In this document: piece by piece, positions 17,776-25,223 of the stretch | Layout: every line of letters starts with the position of its first letter | Numbering within the stretch: position 1 is the stretch's first letter | Assembly: GCA_002347185.1 (NCBI GenBank) | Contig: DDXK01000055.1 | Span: forward strand, 42,814 to 93,166 | Reading direction: 5' to 3' | Source: Desulfobulbaceae bacterium UBA2262 | Lineage (GTDB): Bacteria > Desulfobacterota > Desulfobulbia > Desulfobulbales > Desulfurivibrionaceae | Length of the DNA stretch: 50,353 nucleotides | Notes under the pieces: model-generated | The model's database searches: none | Told to the model about the DNA's origin: nothing | Seen by the model: the letters and a program-made list of their open reading frames with translations, nothing else | Position numbers and translations under genes: made by a program

Positions 17776-18690
17776 ATGGATCAGGAGGATATCGACCGGC
17801 TCGACCGGATAAGCGCCCATCTCCACGCCCTGCTCAACAACAGGCAGCCGCCGCCCCTCGACCTTTCCGCCCAGAAAAACGACGAAATCCGTCAGGTGGG
17901 GCAATTCGTCAATCAGCTGACCGAGGTCCTCACCCATCTCACCCGGGCGACCCTCCATCTTTCCCAGGGGGATATCGACACCCCCATTCCTTCGGGCCTG
18001 CCGGCCTGCCATAACCTGAAAAATCTGCAGGCGACCCTGCGCCATCTTGCCTGGCAGACAGGTCAGGTCGCCCAGGGGGACTTTTCACAGCGCGTCGATT
18101 TTCTGGGGGGGTTTTCCACATCCTTCAATACGATGGTCGAGCAGCTCGAAGCGAATCAGCAGCGGATCCTTGCCCAGAACAGCGAGCTTGCCCGTCTGGC
18201 CGCCACCGACCCGTTGACCGGGGTTTTCAACCGTCGTTCGTTCATGGAGGCAGGTCAGCGGGAGCTGGTCCGCTCCCGGCGACACGCCAGGCTTTTTTCC
18301 GTCATCCAGCTGGATATTGATCATTTCAAGAAGATCAACGACAGCCATGGCCATGCGGTCGGCGACAGGGTGCTGCAGGCCTTTGCCGCAAAATGTCTTG
18401 AGGAACTGCGGGAAAATGACGTCTTCGGCCGTTTGGGAGGGGAGAAGTTCGCCCTTTTGCTGCCGGAAACGGATCTGGCTGGAGCCGGCGTGGTGGCGGA
18501 GAGGTTTCGGGAAGCGGTCGCCGGTCTTGTGGTCAAGGATGAGGGGCGGGAGGTGCGTTTCACCATAAGCCTCGGCGTGGCCTCTCTGCAGGAACAGGAT
18601 ACCGCCCTCGAAGATCTCCTGCGGCGGGCCGACGAGGCGCTTTATCTTGCCAAGAACAGCGGCCGCAATCGGGTCATGGTCGCCCAGTAG
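17776..18690 (+). CDS. HAMP-like + GGDEF protein with degenerate catalytic motif
   Basis: The protein of about 304 residues has an N-terminal helical/HAMP-like region (residues 1-130) and a GGDEF domain (ATDPLTGVFNRRSFM, LDIDHFKKINDSHGHAVGD). The signature reads GGEKF (221-225), with Lys where the canonical motif has Glu. The allosteric I-site RxxD (R212-E-N-D215) is intact with correct spacing. It may therefore bind cyclic di-GMP or GTP rather than make c-di-GMP. No transmembrane segment is evident. A GTG at 17770 with GAGG upstream is an alternative start. Confidence 0.87.
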   Translation: MDQEDIDRLDRISAHLHALLNNRQPPPLDLSAQKNDEIRQVGQFVNQLTEVLTHLTRATLHLSQGDIDTPIPSGLPACHNLKNLQATLRHLAWQTGQVAQGDFSQRVDFLGGFSTSFNTMVEQLEANQQRILAQNSELARLAATDPLTGVFNRRSFMEAGQRELVRSRRHARLFSVIQLDIDHFKKINDSHGHAVGDRVLQAFAAKCLEELRENDVFGRLGGEKFALLLPETDLAGAGVVAERFREAVAGLVVKDEGREVRFTISLGVASLQEQDTALEDLLRRADEALYLAKNSGRNRVMVAQ

Positions 18691-18954
18691 GCTGGTATCA
18701 GCCGGTCGGCCCTGATGACGACGCCGTGATCGCGGTCTTGCAGGAGTTGGCGGAACGCTTTCCCGATCGGCACCCGACCTGCGGCCCAACGAGCCTGTAG
18801 AAACCCGATTCCCAGGAAAATTCCCATCTGGCACGAAGTCTTGCGACTGAAATGAGGCAACCCCTTTTTACACTGATCTCCCTCTCTTGCCACCAGGCGT
18901 CACCCCTGCCGGGGGAACGCAATGGTTGGGGGCTTGCCAAGGACAAGCCGCTGC

Positions 18955-19132
18955 TAATTCCGGCACCACCCGCCCTCGCTGCGGCGAAAGGCGCAAGGCG
19001 TCGGCCGCCCGGTTCTTGATGGTTTTCAGAACCTTTTTGGCGTTCGCCTGCTGTCGTTGGCGATGTATTCGATGATTCCGCGCAGGTCGACATAGGCAAC
19101 GCGGCCCAGACTCCCCCGCAGGTCCGCTTCAT
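18955..19132 (-). pseudogene. Decayed ParE-type toxin gene
   Basis: Minus-strand fragments in different frames spell a RelE/ParE toxin: a start MKRT at 19132, then YVDLRGIIEYIANDS in a second frame, then NAKKVLKTIKNRAADALRL and SPQRGRVVPEL in a third. At least two frameshifts break the gene. The start overlaps the stop of a 27-codon frame (19131-19211), which itself overlaps the methyltransferase stop, possibly an antitoxin remnant. The 18691-18954 stretch holds nothing else recognisable. Confidence 0.6.
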
Positions 19133-19208
19133 TTCTGCCAGTCTCCAAATTCGAACCGGATGTCAAGCCCGGCGCACCGCGCACTGTTCAACGATTCGGG
19201 TTCACCTT

Positions 19209-19784
19209 TCATCTGCCGTTTTTTTGCCAGATGGGCAGGGCAGGGCTCAGTCTGGCGAAGCGTCGGTCCGCGCTGATGGCCTCGCTGTTTTTGTGATTGG
19301 CGATGAGGATGGCGCCGGTCCGCATCTTCTCTTCCACGAGTTTTTCAAAGCGCAGCTGCTGCTCCCGGCCGGAAAAGGGACGGAAGTAGTAGAGCACGTC
19401 AAAGTCAGCCAGCCCCTGATAGCTCCAGATATCGGCCTGCGAAATCCGCTCCTCGCCGATGAGCCTCTGGGCGACGCCAAAGGGGTATTCGTCCTTTTCT
19501 ATGCCATGGACATCGAAGCCGAACTGCTCGGCGATGAGCAGGATGTTGCCGATTCCGCAGCCGATATCGAGGAAGCGGGGCTGCGCCGCCCGGGGGGCGT
19601 CGGGGTCGGCGCCCAGGTGCCGGGCCACGAATTCGATCTGGGCAAAGACCTGGCGGGGGTCCATGGCCACGAAGGGATACTCGCAGTCGGTGTCGTTTTT
19701 GGTTTTCCGGGCCGCGTCCCTGCTGTGCAGCCCGACAAAACGGTTGATGATATTGAAGAAAATTTCCTGTCTCGCGTCGTCCAT
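19209..19784 (-). CDS. Class I SAM-dependent methyltransferase
   Basis: The 191-residue protein has SAM-binding motif I FLDIGCGIGN, motif II VHGIEKDEYP and the strand FDVLYYFRPF in place of the usual post-II motif. It has no substrate-specific domain, so the target is unknown. The start is the ATG at 19784 with AGGG just upstream; upstream codons do not look coding. A decayed toxin gene follows downstream. Confidence 0.8.
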   Translation of the reverse strand: MDDARQEIFFNIINRFVGLHSRDAARKTKNDTDCEYPFVAMDPRQVFAQIEFVARHLGADPDAPRAAQPRFLDIGCGIGNILLIAEQFGFDVHGIEKDEYPFGVAQRLIGEERISQADIWSYQGLADFDVLYYFRPFSGREQQLRFEKLVEEKMRTGAILIANHKNSEAISADRRFARLSPALPIWQKNGR

Positions 19785-19887
19785 GGCCCTGTTTTCTCGA
19801 GGTGCAAGCGAAGGTTTTCTGGTCAGGGAAGGTTTATACCATACTTTTTGGGCCGTGACCTGGCAAAAAAAACGCCTTCGGACAGCC

Positions 19888-21081
19888 TCATTCTTTTCTG
19901 GCCGGAAAATCGGCAAGGCGCTGCAGGGCCAGCAGCGCGGTTCTCGCGAAAAAGAGGGCGCCGGTGGCCAGGATCTCCTCGGCAAAATCGAAGCGCGGAC
20001 TGTGGGCCGGCGCATCATGGGGGTCGGGGCGCCGGGCGCCGAAGCGGACCATGCAGCCGGGAACCTTTTCGAGAAAGAAGGAAAAATCCTCGCCGCCCAG
20101 GCTGGGAAGGGGCTGGCCCTTCACCTTGTCTGTGCCGACCAGCCCTTCCGCGACCTCGCGGGCGATGCGGCTGGCCGCCACGTCATTGATGACCGGCGGA
20201 TAGCCTTCGCTCAGGGTGCAGGTCGCCTGCACCCGATGCAGGGAGGCGACGGCGGCGGTCATGCGCCGGACCGCGGCGAAGCAGATCTGCCTGCTTTCCT
20301 GGTCAGTGGTCCGGATAGTCCCTTCGACAACGACCCGGGCGGCGATGACGTTGGCTGCCGTGCCGCCTTCCATCCTGCCCACGGTGATCACCGCCGGCAG
20401 GCAGGGGTGCAGCTCGCGGGAGACGATGGTGTGGAGGTTGCCCACCAGCTGACTGGCGGCGAGGATGGTGTCCGTGCTTTCCTGGGGCTTCGCCGCATGC
20501 CCGCCCCTGCCGCTCAGTTCGATGCGGAACTCATCGGTATAGGCGCAGATCAGCCCGGGCTGGACAACGATTTCATTCAGCTGCCAGTTGCGGTCGATGT
20601 GGCCGGCAAAGATAACGGAAACCCCCTCCAGGCCTCCATCCGCGATCATCCCCTTCGCGCCGCCGTCGCTTTCCTCGGCCGGCTGAAAGAGCAGAACCAC
20701 CCGGCCGGGCAGGTTGGTCTGGCGGAGGAGGGCCGCTGCCCCGAGCAGCATGGCCACATGCCCGTCGTGACCGCAGGCGTGCATGATGCCTGGATGGCGG
20801 GAAGCAAAGGGCAGGCCGGTTTCTTCGCTGATGGGCAGGGCGTCCATGTCGGCCCGCAGGGCGACAGCCGGGGCGGCGGGATCCTTTCCGCCCAGCCAGG
20901 CGACGATGCCGGTGCCGCCGACCCCCTCCCGGTAGGACACTGCCAGCTCCGTGAGCCGTTCGGCAATGTAGAGGGCGGTGGCGACTTCCTGAAAGGCCAG
21001 CTCCGGGTATTGATGGAGATGGCGGCGGATCATGCGCATCCAGGAAACAAGGGCCTGGTCTGGCTGGGGGATTGTTTGCAT
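19888..21081 (-). CDS. M20 family amidohydrolase/amidase
   Basis: The 397-residue protein belongs to the M20D group (hippurate hydrolase / N-acyl-amino-acid hydrolase). It has RRHLHQYPELAFQE, the metal-binding ALRADMDALPISE and HACGHDGHVAMLLGAA, FQPAEESDGGAKGMI, the dimerisation segment GRGGHAAKPQ, and the C-terminal ligand segment SLGGEDFSFFLEKVPG. It is expected to release amino acids or acids from N-acyl or amide substrates in the cytoplasm. No strong ribosome site is seen before ATG 21081; an in-frame extension to 21282 looks non-coding. Confidence 0.88.
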   Translation of the reverse strand: MQTIPQPDQALVSWMRMIRRHLHQYPELAFQEVATALYIAERLTELAVSYREGVGGTGIVAWLGGKDPAAPAVALRADMDALPISEETGLPFASRHPGIMHACGHDGHVAMLLGAAALLRQTNLPGRVVLLFQPAEESDGGAKGMIADGGLEGVSVIFAGHIDRNWQLNEIVVQPGLICAYTDEFRIELSGRGGHAAKPQESTDTILAASQLVGNLHTIVSRELHPCLPAVITVGRMEGGTAANVIAARVVVEGTIRTTDQESRQICFAAVRRMTAAVASLHRVQATCTLSEGYPPVINDVAASRIAREVAEGLVGTDKVKGQPLPSLGGEDFSFFLEKVPGCMVRFGARRPDPHDAPAHSPRFDFAEEILATGALFFARTALLALQRLADFPARKE

Positions 21082-21344
21082 GGCTTTTGTCCGGCGCTTC
21101 GGCGGTCGCGGTCTGATTCCCCAGGTTAGGGGTTGACCGGGGTCGAGGCGCATGGTAATTTTTTGGGCCGTTGCGCGGCAACCGCCCGGGGCCAGGGCCC
21201 GCTTTTCTTCCATGGCCGGGATCCGCGCCAAAGCGGCTATTCTTGCCTGCCCGGTTCCGGGCCCTGCTTGCCCAGAGGCCAAGCATACCCATAGTAACGC
21301 AAAGTAAAGGGCGGCACCATCCAGAAACAGGGAATCGGATCAGG

Positions 21345-22796
21345 ATGAGCAGAACTTTTTCTTCTTCGCAGGATGTCGCCTCTGCCGGCGCCTCCTTTCC
21401 TTGCCCCAGGGCTGCCGAGGAGACCTTCGCCCGGGCCCTGGAACTGCACAGGGAAGGGGAGCTGGTCGCGGCGGAATCCCTTTATTTGCAGGCGCTTTCC
21501 CTCTGCCCGGAGCATGGGGAAGCCTGTTTCTACCTGGGGCTCCTGTACAGCGCCGGCAACCGATTGGCCGAGGCCGAAAACTGCCTTGCCCTGGCCCAGG
21601 TCATTGTGCCGGAGTCGCCGGCCATTGCCTTCCAGCTGGGTACGCTCCTGCATGCGAGAGGACAAAGAGAGATGGCCATCGAGCAGTTCCAGAAAACCCT
21701 TGCCCTGGACCCTCTCCACTGGCAGGCCGCCTACAATCTCGGCACGGTGCTGCTTGCGGCCGGGAAGACGGCCGAGGCCATTGCCTCCTACGAAAAGGCG
21801 GCCAGCCTGCAGCCCGGGGATGCTGATATCCATTTTAACCTCGGGCTGGCCTACAGTAAGGCCGGGCGGCTGGCCGAGGCCGTCCAGGCCTATCTCCGCG
21901 CCCTGGAAATGGCCCCGGACGATGCCGAGGTGCATTACAATCTGGCCCTCCTGTACAAGAAGCTCGATTGCAAGGAGGAGGCCGTGGCCTCCCTGGAGCT
22001 TGCCGTGGCCTTGAGGCCGGACTATGCCCAGGCCCATGGCAATCTCGGGGTGCTCTATCTCGAGCAGGGCAGGGTCGAGGCTGCCGCCGCCTGCTACCGG
22101 CGGCTTATTGACCTGGGTCACAACATCGAGTCGGCCCGCCATATTCTGGCCGCCCTCACCGGTATAACCACCCTCACCGCGCCCTCTTCCTATATTGCCG
22201 ATCTTTTTGACAGTTTCTCCGGTCATTTTGAGGAACGGCTGCTGGTCGACCTGGAGTATCGGACCCCCTGGGAGCTGAAGAGCCTCCTTGAGGCAGAAAC
22301 AGGACGGGAGCAGGCATACAGCCGGCTGCTTGATCTCGGCTGCGGCACTGGCCTCGTCGGGCAGGTCTTTGCCGACCTTGTCCCCTGGCGGGTTGGGGTG
22401 GACCTCTCCCCAGGGATGATCGAACAGGCCGCGGCCAAAAAAGTCTATGCGCATCTGGAAGTGGCGGAGATCGTGGACTTTCTTTCCCGACACCAGGAGT
22501 CTTACGATTTGATAGTCGCTGCCGATGTGCTCATCTATGTCGGCGAGCTGGAAAAGATTTTTCTCCTTCTTGCCCAACGCCTCGCCGCAGGTGGGCGCAT
22601 CCTTTTCTCCACCGAGCTGGTGGAGGGAGAGGGCTATGTCCTCCGGCAGTCGGGCCGTTTTGCGCATTCTTCCCACTATATCAATGCGATAGCCGAGAAG
22701 GCGGGCCTCCGGGTGCTCGCGGCTCAGTCCGCCCGGATCCGCAAGGAAAAAGGCGAGTGGATCGTGGGCTCGCTTTTTCTCCTTTGTAAAGAATAA
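21345..22796 (+). CDS. TPR-repeat protein fused to a SAM methyltransferase
   Basis: The 483-residue protein has about seven 34-residue tetratricopeptide repeats (residues about 25-270; for example AAYNLGTVLLAAGKTAEAIA and IHFNLGLAYSKAGRLAEAV). A class I methyltransferase domain (about 290-483) follows, with LLDLGCGTGLVGQ, VGVDLSPGMI and YDLIVAADVLIYVG. The TPRs probably bind a protein partner or substrate. The architecture recalls predicted NDUFAF5-like methyltransferases preceded by TPRs. Target unknown. It has a weak ribosome site (AGGGAA) and is the last core-like gene before the acquired island. Confidence 0.86.
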   Translation: MSRTFSSSQDVASAGASFPCPRAAEETFARALELHREGELVAAESLYLQALSLCPEHGEACFYLGLLYSAGNRLAEAENCLALAQVIVPESPAIAFQLGTLLHARGQREMAIEQFQKTLALDPLHWQAAYNLGTVLLAAGKTAEAIASYEKAASLQPGDADIHFNLGLAYSKAGRLAEAVQAYLRALEMAPDDAEVHYNLALLYKKLDCKEEAVASLELAVALRPDYAQAHGNLGVLYLEQGRVEAAAACYRRLIDLGHNIESARHILAALTGITTLTAPSSYIADLFDSFSGHFEERLLVDLEYRTPWELKSLLEAETGREQAYSRLLDLGCGTGLVGQVFADLVPWRVGVDLSPGMIEQAAAKKVYAHLEVAEIVDFLSRHQESYDLIVAADVLIYVGELEKIFLLLAQRLAAGGRILFSTELVEGEGYVLRQSGRFAHSSHYINAIAEKAGLRVLAAQSARIRKEKGEWIVGSLFLLCKE

Positions 22797-23066
22797 AGAA
22801 TGGTTCATCTCGCCACAGCGAGAGTTCCCTGCCCAGAGTCCAATCCAGCCAAGCGCGAATTTGCAAACAGACTGCTTTGGTCCTTGTCCCCTGCAAGGCT
22901 CATGTGGTATGCCAGTGAATGCCTGTCACTCTGAATGAGTCCAGCTGGGAAAACTGGAATCGGCTGAGAATGGGTGTTTGGCAAGAGGTGGGAAGGGGAT
23001 GGTTTAGCTTTTTTTGTGATCAATCCCCCCTCTTCCATAAGCTGAACGAAAAACATAAACCACACA
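22797..23066. other. Left flank of the acquired island, no gene seen
   Basis: No credible gene is present in this stretch of about 270 bp. GC content falls from about 60% to a more AT-rich composition near 23000, marking the left edge of the acquired segment. I could not find a clear attC or attI-like core upstream of the toxin-antitoxin pair. Confidence 0.4.
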
Positions 23067-23095
23067 TTGACACACGTAACCCAAGGGGTTACAAT
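23067..23095 (+). promoter_or_regulatory. higBA promoter with operator palindrome in the spacer
   Basis: TTGACA (23067-23072) and TACAAT (23090-23095) are separated by exactly 17 nt, close to an ideal sigma-70 promoter. The spacer holds a perfect inverted repeat GTAACCC-AAG-GGGTTAC (23076-23092) that overlaps the -10 element and is well placed for autorepression by HigA. The predicted transcription start falls on or next to the toxin's ATG. Confidence 0.8.
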
Positions 23096-23101
23096 TTGCT
23101 C

Positions 23102-23380
23102 ATGATTAAATCGTTCAAGCATAAAGGACTGGAAAACTTTTTCTATTCCGACACAAAGAAAGGCATAAAGCCTGAACATGCCAGCAAGTTGGGAAGGATA
23201 CTAGACCGACTTAACGCTTCGAGTGATTTAAAAGATATGAATTATCCAGGCTCAAACTTACACGCATTGAGCGGCGACCGAAAAGGTCAGTATTCGGTAA
23301 GAGTCTCAGGGAATTGGCGTGTAATATTTGAGTTCGTCAATGGTGACGCATACGTAGTAGATTATGATGACTATCATTAG
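23102..23380 (+). CDS. higB: HigB-type toxin (RelE superfamily mRNA interferase)
   Basis: The 92-residue protein has the HigB/RelE-GP49 features: an N-terminal FKHKGLENFF, helical KLGRILDRLNASSDL, then NLHALSGDRKGQYSVRVSGN and WRVIFEF...VDYDDYH with the basic and C-terminal His residues used in ribosome-dependent mRNA cleavage. It would halt translation when free of antitoxin. The ATG lies only 6 nt after the predicted -10 box and has no ribosome site, suggesting leaderless translation. Codon use is AT-richer than in neighbouring genes, indicating transfer. The toxin precedes the antitoxin, as usual in higBA. Confidence 0.92.
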   Translation: MIKSFKHKGLENFFYSDTKKGIKPEHASKLGRILDRLNASSDLKDMNYPGSNLHALSGDRKGQYSVRVSGNWRVIFEFVNGDAYVVDYDDYH

Positions 23381-23390
23381 GAGGTGTCAT

Positions 23391-23705
23391 ATGGGAACAA
23401 TGAAAAGACAACCAACGCACCCCGGAAATATCTTAAAAGAAGATTATTTAAAACCATTATCCATCACCATTCAGGACATGGCTGCAATATTGGGTGTTTC
23501 GCGCAAAACCTTATCAAAAATTGTTAACGAGCATGGAGCTGTCACGCCTGACATGGCTTTGCGGTTGTCCAGAGCATTTGACACCACCCCCGAGTTATGG
23601 CTGAATCTCCAGAAAAATTATGATCTATGGCATGCAGCACATGACTCAAAGGCATGGAAAAAGGTTAAGCCTGTCCTCCCATCCCTCATGGAATCACACG
23701 CATAA
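23391..23705 (+). CDS. higA: HigA-type antitoxin (XRE helix-turn-helix)
   Basis: The 104-residue protein starts MGTMKRQPTHPGNILKEDYL, followed by a Cro/CI-type HTH (ITIQDMAAILGVSRKTLSKI) and the conserved HigA/VapI tail ALRLSRAFDTTPELWLNLQ. It should neutralise HigB and repress the promoter upstream. A very strong AGGAGG (23379-23384) overlaps the toxin stop codon, in contrast to the toxin's absent ribosome site, so the antitoxin should be made in excess. An attC-like site begins 5 nt after its stop. Confidence 0.93.
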   Translation: MGTMKRQPTHPGNILKEDYLKPLSITIQDMAAILGVSRKTLSKIVNEHGAVTPDMALRLSRAFDTTPELWLNLQKNYDLWHAAHDSKAWKKVKPVLPSLMESHA

Positions 23706-23710
23706 AAAAC

Positions 23711-23778
23711 AGCGAACAAGGTGCTCCAGTGGAAAACTCGGCCTGCGGCCAATTTTCCACTGAGCTTTGTCGTTGAGC
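23711..23778 (+). repeat. attC-like integron recombination site (attC1)
   Basis: The site begins 5 nt after the higA stop. It runs from an inverse-core-like AGCGAAC to a perfect core GTTGAGC (GTTRRRY, 23772-23778). Between them is an imperfect palindrome: GCTCCAGTGGAAAA pairs with TTTTCCACTGAGC leaving one extrahelical C, as in attC sites, and an inner GGCC-TGC-GGCC hairpin follows. It shares the 19-mer GGCCTGCGGCCAATTTTCC with the second site at 25161-25179. The match is by structure and position; no profile search was possible. Confidence 0.72.
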
Positions 23779-23812
23779 GGCGCAATGTCGCGGTCAGGAA
23801 TTTTCTGGCGAC

Positions 23813-24167
23813 CAAATTCAAAGGGACTAAGTCGGCCTGTGTGCCTTGCGCGCTACGGAGCCAATGCCTGCGGCATCCCGAGCGGACGGAAATCAGACAG
23901 GTGGCCTACTTCCATGGCCGGTCCGCCAAGGGAAAGGAGACCTTCACCGAAAAGATGAAGCGGAAAATCGACTCCTTCGCAGGTCGTGCCCTGTACAGCA
24001 TGCGAGTAGCCATTGCGGAGCCGCCCTTTGCGCACATCTGCCGGGTCATGGGGTTGGACCGCTTCACTCTGCGAGGGAAGAAGAAGGTGAACATCCAGTG
24101 GAACCTGTTCTGCATTGTCCACAACCTGAAAAAGGTGGCACGCTACGGGCCGAATTTGGCGCAATAG
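23813..24167 (+). pseudogene. IS1182/DDE-type transposase, C-terminal remnant
   Basis: The frame encodes only the C-terminal third of a DDE_Tnp_1_6/IS1182-like transposase: a zinc-finger-like CVPCALRSQC, then YFHGRSAKGKETFTEKMKR, the region RVAIAEPPFAHICRVMGLDR holding the last acidic residue, and the RGKKKVNIQWNLFCIVHNLKK tail. The N-terminal two thirds are missing and the frame simply runs in from the attC1 flank, so it cannot be active. The following 24168-24353 has no gene; it ends in an IS-end-like sequence (GGGTTTTTCTACAGACTC) abutting a GTTAGAC core. Confidence 0.72.
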
Positions 24168-24353
24168 GCAGCAACAAGCTGAATCTGTTTGACAAGAAGG
24201 CGAATTCTGGCAAAGTAATGGAGCAAGACGGCGCGAATAGACGGCAAAGAAACCAACAAAAGAGATAAAACGGGAAGCCAACTCGGGAGCGGCGAAAAAA
24301 CCAAGCCGCCCTTATTGGGCGAACCCTTCTGAAACGGGTTTTTCTACAGACTC

Positions 24354-24360
24354 GTTAGAC
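24354..24360 (+). repeat. Isolated attC/attI core GTTAGAC (left boundary of the Doc cassette)
   Basis: GTTAGAC fits the integron core consensus GTTRRRY and lies 18 nt before the Doc gene's start. It pairs with the inverse core of the attC2 site downstream (GGCTAAC) at six of seven positions, as expected for the two ends of one excisable cassette. The left arm of the attC to which it should belong is not recognisable; the IS remnant abuts it. Confidence 0.5.
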
Positions 24361-24378
24361 CCAAAGGTGGAATGAATT

Positions 24379-25128
24379 ATGTCTGAAGTTATCAGATTAA
24401 GTGAGGAAGATGTACTCACAGTTCGTAGGCAAATGGCTGCAATGTCTATTGCAGGTAAAGATGCCTTTGGTCAAGTCGAGCCTGTCGATTATGGAAAATT
24501 TTCATCTGCCGTAAACCGTCAATTTACTAGCGGAGGTGGCTTGTACAAATACAAAACCCTGTCAGAAGTATCCGCTAATTTATTCTATGGAGTTGCAATG
24601 GGGCATTCATTTGAAAATGGGAATAAAAGGACAGCCCTTGTGTCAATGCTCGTTTTGCTAGATAGAAACAAAACTTTGTTGGTGGAAACATCAGAAGACG
24701 AACTTTACGAAATGGCAAGACAGGTGGCAGCACACGAATTTGTCGGAAATATTGATGCCAGAAAAAGTGTCGATGAAGAATGCTCATCTATTGCTAAATG
24801 GTTAAACCCAAGATTACGATCTCTTCAACTCGGGGAAAGGGTTTTGGAATTTCGTGAGTTGAAAGAAACACTTACTGAGCTCGGCTGTGAGTTCGGAAAA
24901 CCTAGCAGGAATTATATAAAAATTAAAAAAGGGCAGTGGATGGTAACAACAGGTTATCCAAGAGACAAATTTGATGTCCCTCTCAATGAAATTAAAAGGA
25001 TAAGAAAAAAATTGCGTTTAGATGAAGCGCATGGGATTGACTCTGCTTCATTTTATGATTTTGAGGCAGGCGTATCAAAGTTCGTAAACCAACATCGCAA
25101 TTTATTGCGGAAATTGGCGGACTTATAA
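24379..25128 (+). CDS. Doc-type Fic-domain protein with HicA-like C-terminal domain
   Basis: The 249-residue protein has an N-terminal Fic/Doc domain (residues 1-145) with the motif HSFENGNKRT (H76 to T85). The NKR end is Doc-like; Doc toxins phosphorylate EF-Tu. The C-terminal part (about 155-220: FRELKETLTELGCEFGKPS, NYIKIKKGQWMVTTGYP, VPLNEIKRIRKKL) resembles the HicA double-stranded-RNA-binding-like fold but lacks HicA's GSHH histidine. No Phd-like antitoxin gene accompanies it. AAGGTGG lies 8 nt before the ATG. AT-rich codon use and flanking core/attC sites mark it as a mobile cassette gene. The HicA similarity is judged by eye and is tentative. Confidence 0.78.
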   Translation: MSEVIRLSEEDVLTVRRQMAAMSIAGKDAFGQVEPVDYGKFSSAVNRQFTSGGGLYKYKTLSEVSANLFYGVAMGHSFENGNKRTALVSMLVLLDRNKTLLVETSEDELYEMARQVAAHEFVGNIDARKSVDEECSSIAKWLNPRLRSLQLGERVLEFRELKETLTELGCEFGKPSRNYIKIKKGQWMVTTGYPRDKFDVPLNEIKRIRKKLRLDEAHGIDSASFYDFEAGVSKFVNQHRNLLRKLADL

Positions 25129-25130
25129 AT

Positions 25131-25199
25131 GGCTAACAAACGGCTTCACTCGGAAAATTTGGCCTGCGGCCAATTTTCCGGTGAGCCTCATCGTTCAAC
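25131..25199 (+). repeat. attC-like integron recombination site (attC2)
   Basis: The site begins 2 nt after the Doc gene's stop. GGCTAAC (25131-25137) acts as inverse core and GTTCAAC (25193-25199) as core. The long stem pairs the arm starting GGCTTCACTCGGAAAA with the arm ending TTTTCCGGTGAGCC. It leaves three unpaired T residues on one arm, the extrahelical bases that polarise integrase recognition of folded attC. An inner GGCC-TGC-GGCC hairpin is shared with attC1. The core downstream (GTTCAAC) departs from GTTRRRY at one base. Confidence 0.78.
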
Positions 25200-25223
25200 C
25201 TGACTTCTACCCGTGGTGGGCGA

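Noticed and set aside
22930..22982. A third attC upstream of higBA (around the TCCAGCTGGGAAAA stretch ending GTTTGGC)
   Set aside because: The core does not fit GTTRRRY, no inverse core is visible and the arms do not pair well.
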